From Diogma glabrata (Eukaryota; Arthropoda; Insecta; Diptera; Cylindrotomidae): a stretch of 64,000 nucleotides of DNA. Below the pieces are notes generated by a model. It did not search any database, was not told where the DNA came from, and was given only the letters and a program-made list of their open reading frames with translations. Each line of letters opens with the position of its first letter. The first letter of the stretch is position 1. Below, piece after piece: positions 58,678 to 64,000 of the stretch. The stretch lies in NCBI GenBank assembly GCA_963693315.1, contig OY856186.1, positions 131,599,964 to 131,663,963 of the forward strand, read 5' to 3'. Position numbers and translations under genes: made by a program.

Positions 58678-58765
58678 CTCGGTGGCGTAGTTGGATACTG
58701 TGTGTGCCAAAAACTCGAATCATGCCCCTGATGAGGAAGGTTTGAATCCCACTTCAAGACTCGTA
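58678..58765 (+). repeat. tRNA-derived SINE head
   Basis: CCTCGGTGGCGTAGTTGGAT (58678) carries a perfect A-box-like TGGCGTAGTTGG. GGTTTGAATCCC (58729) is a B-box with one difference, at the ~40-bp spacing of a tRNA. The sequence then continues into non-tRNA DNA. No aminoacyl stem pairs convincingly, so I prefer a SINE or tRNA pseudogene to a functional tRNA. Confidence 0.65.
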
Positions 58766-59140
58766 TGAGAGATACGGTGTTTTTCGATTTAAGTGCTAAC
58801 AAAAATATCCCTAATAATTCAAAAACCTATTCAAAATTTAAGTCAAGTGAATTAAAAAATGCACATAAACATTGTTTTTCGTATATAAATAAAATGAAAT
58901 AAAATCTTGGAAAGATTTCAGCTTTAATTGTTATGCTTCCTGCAACAAATAGGCCGTTCATTATTAAATAAGTTTTTATAGTAGTGGCCATTCATTTATT
59001 AAATAAGTTGTTATTATATCTAAACCGAATCGATAAGAAATCGATGCTGTGTATATATTAGAAACACAAATCCTTATGTAAGAGTTAAAAATTTTGAATT
59101 AAATTCAAAATACCACAATATCCCTATAAGCAAAAATTTC
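58766..59140. other. AT-rich DNA, possibly SINE body
   Basis: Short direct repeat TTCATT(T)ATTAAATAAGT around 58955 and 58990; otherwise nothing supported. Confidence 0.4.
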
Positions 59141-59149
59141 GGGTCGACG

Positions 59150-59800
59150 CTGTCTCATCGGATGTCTTTTCAACTAATACAGGTGTTCCCAAGGTTCCGC
59201 TTTGCTACCAATTCTCTTTCTAATATATACTAATGACTTGACAGAGTTCATCCTATCCATAGATGTGTTAGAGACTTTTATACGAGCAAAACACAGGTTT
59301 TCCATTTTTCCAGATTAACAACACCTAATCCATTTAGGAGTTGAAAATAATATAAAGTGTAATTCTTTTGATTTAGCTTAGTTAAGAATGATTTTCAAAA
59401 ATTGGGATTAGGTCGATGTCTTTATTCCGTACACAGAGGTATTAAACTGATTGGCTACTCTTACTAATTACTATTAGATTGATTCTTTGCAGCGTAGAAA
59501 TAATTTCGATGATATGACATTTTTCTATAAAAACATCGCGAATAAATGAACTTTCATAGAGATTCAATCGATTTCACCTGAACTTATAACTAGCTTATCG
59601 CGTTTCACCAGAGCAACGGTTGTAGCTCATTCCTTAACGATTTAAATAAACAAGTGTAACTGTCGAATATCTACGTGATTTTTGTAACAAATTTTCTCAT
59701 TTCTGGAATTCGTTACCATTATGGTTTTTCCCGATAACTTTATTAATCAAAATTTTTAAGCCAGCCTTCATATATTTCTGAAAGAAACATAGATTATTTA
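59150..59800 (+). pseudogene. Non-LTR RT and C-terminal remnant
   Basis: Plus-strand pieces in the correct order: NTGVP, then one frame later GSALLPILFLIYTNDLTEFI, i.e. the G-V-P-Q-G-S-x-L-x-P-x-L-F-x-I-Y-x-N-D-L block of reverse transcriptase. Then SLQRRNNFDDMTFFYKNIAN, ELITSLSRFTRATVVAHSL and the end block NSLPLWFFP. The distance between blocks (~200 bp) is far too small for an intact RT, so the palm and thumb are deleted. Several stops. Confidence 0.7.
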
Positions 59801-59969
59801 AACTTTATTCTAATCCCTAGTTGGTATATGGTATCTTCGAATATTCAGAGACGTTAATTTATAATTTATTAAAATTAACAATATACATGCGTAATTTTCA
59901 ATGTAAAAAATACTAAGAAACAAAATAGAAAATATGATTTCTACCTGTTCCCATCTACCATTTTTAAAA

Positions 59970-60025
59970 AAATTTTGTTGTGTAGTAGGAACTACGATAC
60001 GTTGTGTGTCACAACAACACAAACA
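59970..60025. repeat. R-TTGTG repeat end
   Basis: TTGTTGTGTAGTAGGAACTA and GTGTGTCACAACAACAC are the complement of the R-TTGTG end seen at 29749, 39315 and 47877. Downstream, 60110-60180 matches 28358-28420 in inverse orientation (TATCACCTTGGCTAGTGAT), so the whole R-TTGTG element may extend here. Confidence 0.6.
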
Positions 60026-60179
60026 GCCAATAATTCAGTTAGCGGCATATTCCTTGACCATGATCATCATCACGCACTGTCTTCTTCAATGATTAAAGCT
60101 AGATATAGTTCATCCTGAATACCTGAATACAGTTCATCCGCTAGCTATCGTAATATCACCTTGGCTAGTGATATCTGCT

Positions 60180-60760
60180 ATTTCCAGTGGTTATTATATC
60201 ATGTTAATTAGTATGTCAATAGAAGGGACTGAAGTACGGAAGGTTGTCACACTCGTAGATTAAAAACAAATAAAGGTTTTAGAAAATAAGTGCAAGAGAG
60301 ACTCATGAGATGAGTTTTTAGGAAAATGATCCCATTATGAGCATATTTGGTCGAAACTAGTCGTGTCAAAATTAAAATAAAAATAAAAAATTTATATATC
60401 ACAACAAAAAACAGAGTTTTTCTTAAAGAATAAAACTCAAATTAACTAAATTATTAATAATATTATGATAAAGTGTGTAAAAAAGTGTATTAATTTCAAA
60501 AAATGTCATATATATTCATTTTCAAATTATTTGATGGCATATCAGCTATTGTCTCGCCTTTACTATTTGAATTTATATGCAGACTGTATCGCTCTATCAC
60601 AAACTCTTGAGATATTTCTACCAAACTGCACTGCAATTTAAAGGTGTCTTTATGGTTGGCGATTTTAGTTTCAGTAGCATCTATTTGCACGGCAATGAGA
60701 GAAATGTTGTGATATGACTGAGATAAATTTCATCACGCAGTGTGGAACACGTTCACTCGT
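60180..60760. other. AT-rich DNA without recognised genes
   Basis: Small frames on both strands; none with family resemblance. Confidence 0.5.
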
Positions 60761-60764
60761 AAAT

Positions 60765-61090
60765 AAACCAGTCCTCAATATTATATATTCCTCAATATTA
60801 TATCGTCGCTTTAATAATGAAACAACGTATGCGATTTATACGTTGTTTTTATATAATAGGTGCGCTGCATTCCCCATATGGGTATCTTTGAATTGGTGTT
60901 TTTACATTTTCGAATTATTTTATGACTGGGGGTAAGAATTAATAAATTATAAATTAACGTCCATGCAAATGCTTGCGCACATCAAACTTTAAACTCAAAT
61001 ATCTCGAAACTACACTTTTGCGTATACGTTATTTCATTATTAAAGCGACGATATATTCCTGAATATTATATTAATCCTGAATATTGATTG
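60765..61090. repeat. Small inverted repeat
   Basis: CAATATTATATCGTCGCTTTAATAATGAAA-type sequence at 60785-60830 is repeated inverted at 61015-61060 with a second CTCAATATTATA unit on each side. Loop of ~190 bp. Confidence 0.75.
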
Positions 61091-63810
61091 CAATATAGAA
61101 AATGCACAATCAACTGTCTTATTTCTAGCAGAGCGATGACTTTCATTTCATACTCCTGCGAATAATTTTCTACGCTTTTGAGAGCATCAGAGGTACTTAA
61201 GCAAGTACAAATTTAACGTTTCGACTCGATAGTGAAGTCCTTTTTCCCGGTCCGGGCCAAATAAAAGTTTTAGTTAATTTGCCGTAAAGTATATTTTTAA
61301 TCGGATATTAAATAAAATTTTGAATTTATTCAATATTAATTTTTTTGGCGGGATGAGAGTGTGCAACAGGTGCACCTGATTTCTGATTTCTCCCGGTCTG
61401 ATTTCTCCCACAATACTTTGATATACATTTTATTTAAGATAGGTTATTAAGGCGAAGGGGGAGTTTAGCATTTGGTAGCAGATAGCGGTACCGACAACGG
61501 TCATTTGTATGAACATAATTCACACTTTGGCCAATAATAATAACTCAGAAACACTTTAAAGGCTAAGATATAGACTTTTGGTTATATAAATGGCAAAAAA
61601 AGATAGCTTAAGCGTTTTGATTGCGTAAGCTTTTTAAAACTAATTTCCTGACTGGAAATCGAACTTAAATCAATGTAACCTAAATTCATTCGATCCATTT
61701 TATTTTACAAATTTACAACTGTGAACTAAGAACTTGCCTTTTTTCTAGTTTTATTACTTTTATTATATTAGATATTATTTTTTTAAATCTATACGTTTTA
61801 TTTTAAAAGTTTACAAGGCATTAATTTAAACAAATATTATTTTGTTTAACTATACCATTTTTATTCAAGTTTCTTTAAGACACATATACAGTTAAAAAAA
61901 CAAAAATTAATATGTACTTTAAACATACGAAAAAAAAATAAAAGTAAAAGACAAAACAAATGTTTGTGTATTTTTTCAATTCAATGTGATCAAACAAAAC
62001 AATATTAAAAAAATACGATAAAGTGCGTGTTTTGTAAACCATTTTTTGAATTGAATCGTTTTTCTGGTTGAAAAGAATTATAAAACAAAACGGAAGCTAA
62101 TAATAATGAAACCTAATTCTGCATTTCTCATTATTATTATTATGATTTTTATTTACTTTAATATCGTATTAGATAATTTAATATTATCAGTATTTACTTT
62201 TAGATAATACTTCTGTAGTGGTAATAACGCTATGATCATAATTGTAATGTCATGAAAACAAAATAAGTTTTTATAACGTAATTGAAAAATAAATATATTA
62301 CAAGGCAATATAAAATAGTATAAATAATTATAACTAGATACAAATTAATAACAATTTGTTTTAAAAATTATTTAACGAGACGATTTAAAATAAAAGAAAT
62401 GATAATTACATACATATAATTAATGACAATTTTAGGAACATGTTGAAGTAAATTTCAGATTTGGACGCTTTTAGGTTTTATGAAAGAAAATTGCATAATT
62501 ATAAATATAAAATGCAAAACTTATACAAAGCAAATTATCACATAATGATATTATTAATATAATATGATTATGCATTGTGTTTTATAAATAAATATTAATT
62601 AAATGATACAATTTATAAATTTCCATATACAATTTAAAAAATTATCATCTATCCATAAGTTATGGCATAATATTTTTTTAATAAAAGGTGAGAACAAGAT
62701 AATCGATTAATATCTATTACTTAGTAATATTGCTTTATAATAATATTTCGTTGTGTTTCTTCACATAACACCTCATTCGGTTGAACTAAAAAAAACGTTT
62801 TCATAAAAAATATTAGTTTTGTTTTGTAGTGTGATTTTTCTGTGACAATAGTCTTGAACAACGGTTTAAGTTACATGTTACCGTTGATCTGAACACATGT
62901 TTTTGGACACTGAGTTTTGAGAGTTAGGTATTAATATTATCATAGCAAACTTCCATAGATGAAGAGTTCCAAATACATGGAACAGAGATGGAAGTTCTGT
63001 TGAAAAAGCACACTGTAGGTAATAATTATACACTTTGTTTTATAAATCGTAAATGGGTGGGTGAGTTACGACTATTACGGTAATGAGACGTAAAAATATA
63101 ATAATCTCGGATAAGTGATTTTATCTGCTCAACTAATATATTTGTTAAATACGTTATTTCCGCAAATTTCAAACTGACTCGATAAATCGTTTGCATCAAA
63201 CTATAATGTAGATGGATTTAGTGTTGTTTATTAGGTTGGGGGTTGCAGTTAACTCTTTTGACATGACTCTAATCTAAACATCTGCAAGATCACAATTTAA
63301 ACTGTATGTTAAATTTGATCTTTAATAAGTATGACTGGTACACGTAGTTTGTATCATGGGACATATATAGTGTATTATCATGACCAAAACTATGCATGCG
63401 GCGAAATGTGACTTCTAACAAATCATTCAAATGAATTAAAAGAAAGTGAAAGATAAACCACATCCTCGAAGAGCTTTTGAATTCCTTAAAGTTGAACAAA
63501 ACTACAACGATGTTCGCACGACACAATATTTATGTTATGAAACTTTATCCATGAAAGAGTTTGCTTCAAAATCAACCATACCATAACATCTCTATAAAAA
63601 ACATACCATCTTGTGCTATAAAAACTAAATAAAACTTTGGATATATCAAGTGGAATACGAAGAGCCTCATCATCGTTTTCTTGTGACTATTTCCAGACAT
63701 TCGGAGTACAGCAAAGAAAATTACCGATAAGCAGGTGCTTGTTGTAGACTCTGTTGACGATCATTAAAATGTTAGATAAATTCACATTTAGATCAAAATA
63801 TTATAGTATG
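61091..63810. other. Very AT-rich, nearly featureless DNA
   Basis: No supported gene, repeat or RNA. GC rises slightly over 62880-63780, where short frames occur on the minus strand (63290-63526), but there is no motif or splice context to support an exon. Confidence 0.5.
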
Positions 63811-63814
63811 TAAA

Positions 63815-63872
63815 AGCCCGATTATCCGACATTCAATTAACGGAATAATCAGTTAACCGGAATTTTAAATGT
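63815..63872. repeat. Possible pogo/Tigger-type terminal repeat
   Basis: GCCCGATTATCCGACATTCA followed by AACGGAATAATCAGTTAACCGG resembles the ATTATCCGA-type ends of Tigger/pogo elements. The element would extend beyond the window. Confidence 0.35.
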
Positions 63873-64000
63873 TTGAATTTTTTTCTCTTTCACAAGAAAA
63901 TAGTATATTTTCCTACAAGAGATGAAAACGATGCTTTTTCTTGAGTGAAAATTTGTTCACGAGACGCGTCAGCGCAATTGCAATTTTTTCTATGATAGGT

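Overview
The window looks like an AT-rich insect chromosome. The only recognisable host gene is a fragment of a Bruno/CELF RNA-binding protein gene on the minus strand, closest from memory to Drosophila bruno-2 (bru2). Three consecutive coding exons (14969-14792, 13257-12960, 12374-12225) join in frame and encode the second RNA-recognition motif and the start of the glutamine-rich linker. A fourth, isolated exon at 42688-42559 has an ATG start, an upstream in-frame stop and a GT donor. It may be an alternative N-terminus of the same gene, which would make the intervening intron region more than 27 kb. I could not find the RRM1 or RRM3 exons.

Almost everything else is transposable-element debris, much of it nested. 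Retroelement remnants: a Jockey/CR1-type non-LTR element with ORF1 (26675-25732) and AP-endonuclease (22050-21282), split by a 3.5-kb palindromic insertion; a reverse transcriptase copy (33960-31907) inserted inside an older non-LTR 3' end (34178-31284); C-terminal non-LTR pieces near 2.6, 41.4, 45.0 and 59.5 kb; an endonuclease/phosphatase-fold remnant at 27.5-28.0 kb; a Penelope-type GIY-YIG remnant at 55.7-55.9 kb; and three tRNA-like pol III promoter segments (51.5, 51.95, 58.7 kb).

DNA-transposon remnants: a P-like element (8262-10650) with matching inverted ends and a perfect 8-bp target duplication; hAT transposase pieces (0.8-1.1 kb and 56.3-57.9 kb); a hAT-type MITE with a perfect 8-bp duplication (36235-36996); a pogo/Tigger-like MITE with TA duplication (3922-5423); and several foldback or long-inverted-repeat elements (1-578, 4338-5240, 10740-11535, 17382-17935, 18767-20050, 23490-24970, 49169-54743, 50457-52487).

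Tandem repeats include a long-unit repeat at 30.3-39.0 kb interrupted by three insertions, a 50-65 bp minisatellite at 20.1-20.9 kb, three copies of a ~330-bp unit at 37.2-38.2 kb, and AT and G19 simple repeats.

Layout: 0-11.6 kb TE-rich, downstream side of the gene; 12.2-15.0 kb bru2-like exons; 15-42.5 kb TE-filled, probably intronic; 42.6 kb putative 5' coding exon; 42.7-44.6 kb plain AT-rich DNA; 44.7-60 kb TE-rich; 61-63.8 kb nearly featureless AT-rich DNA. Family names given here rest on residue motifs read by eye, not on database searches.
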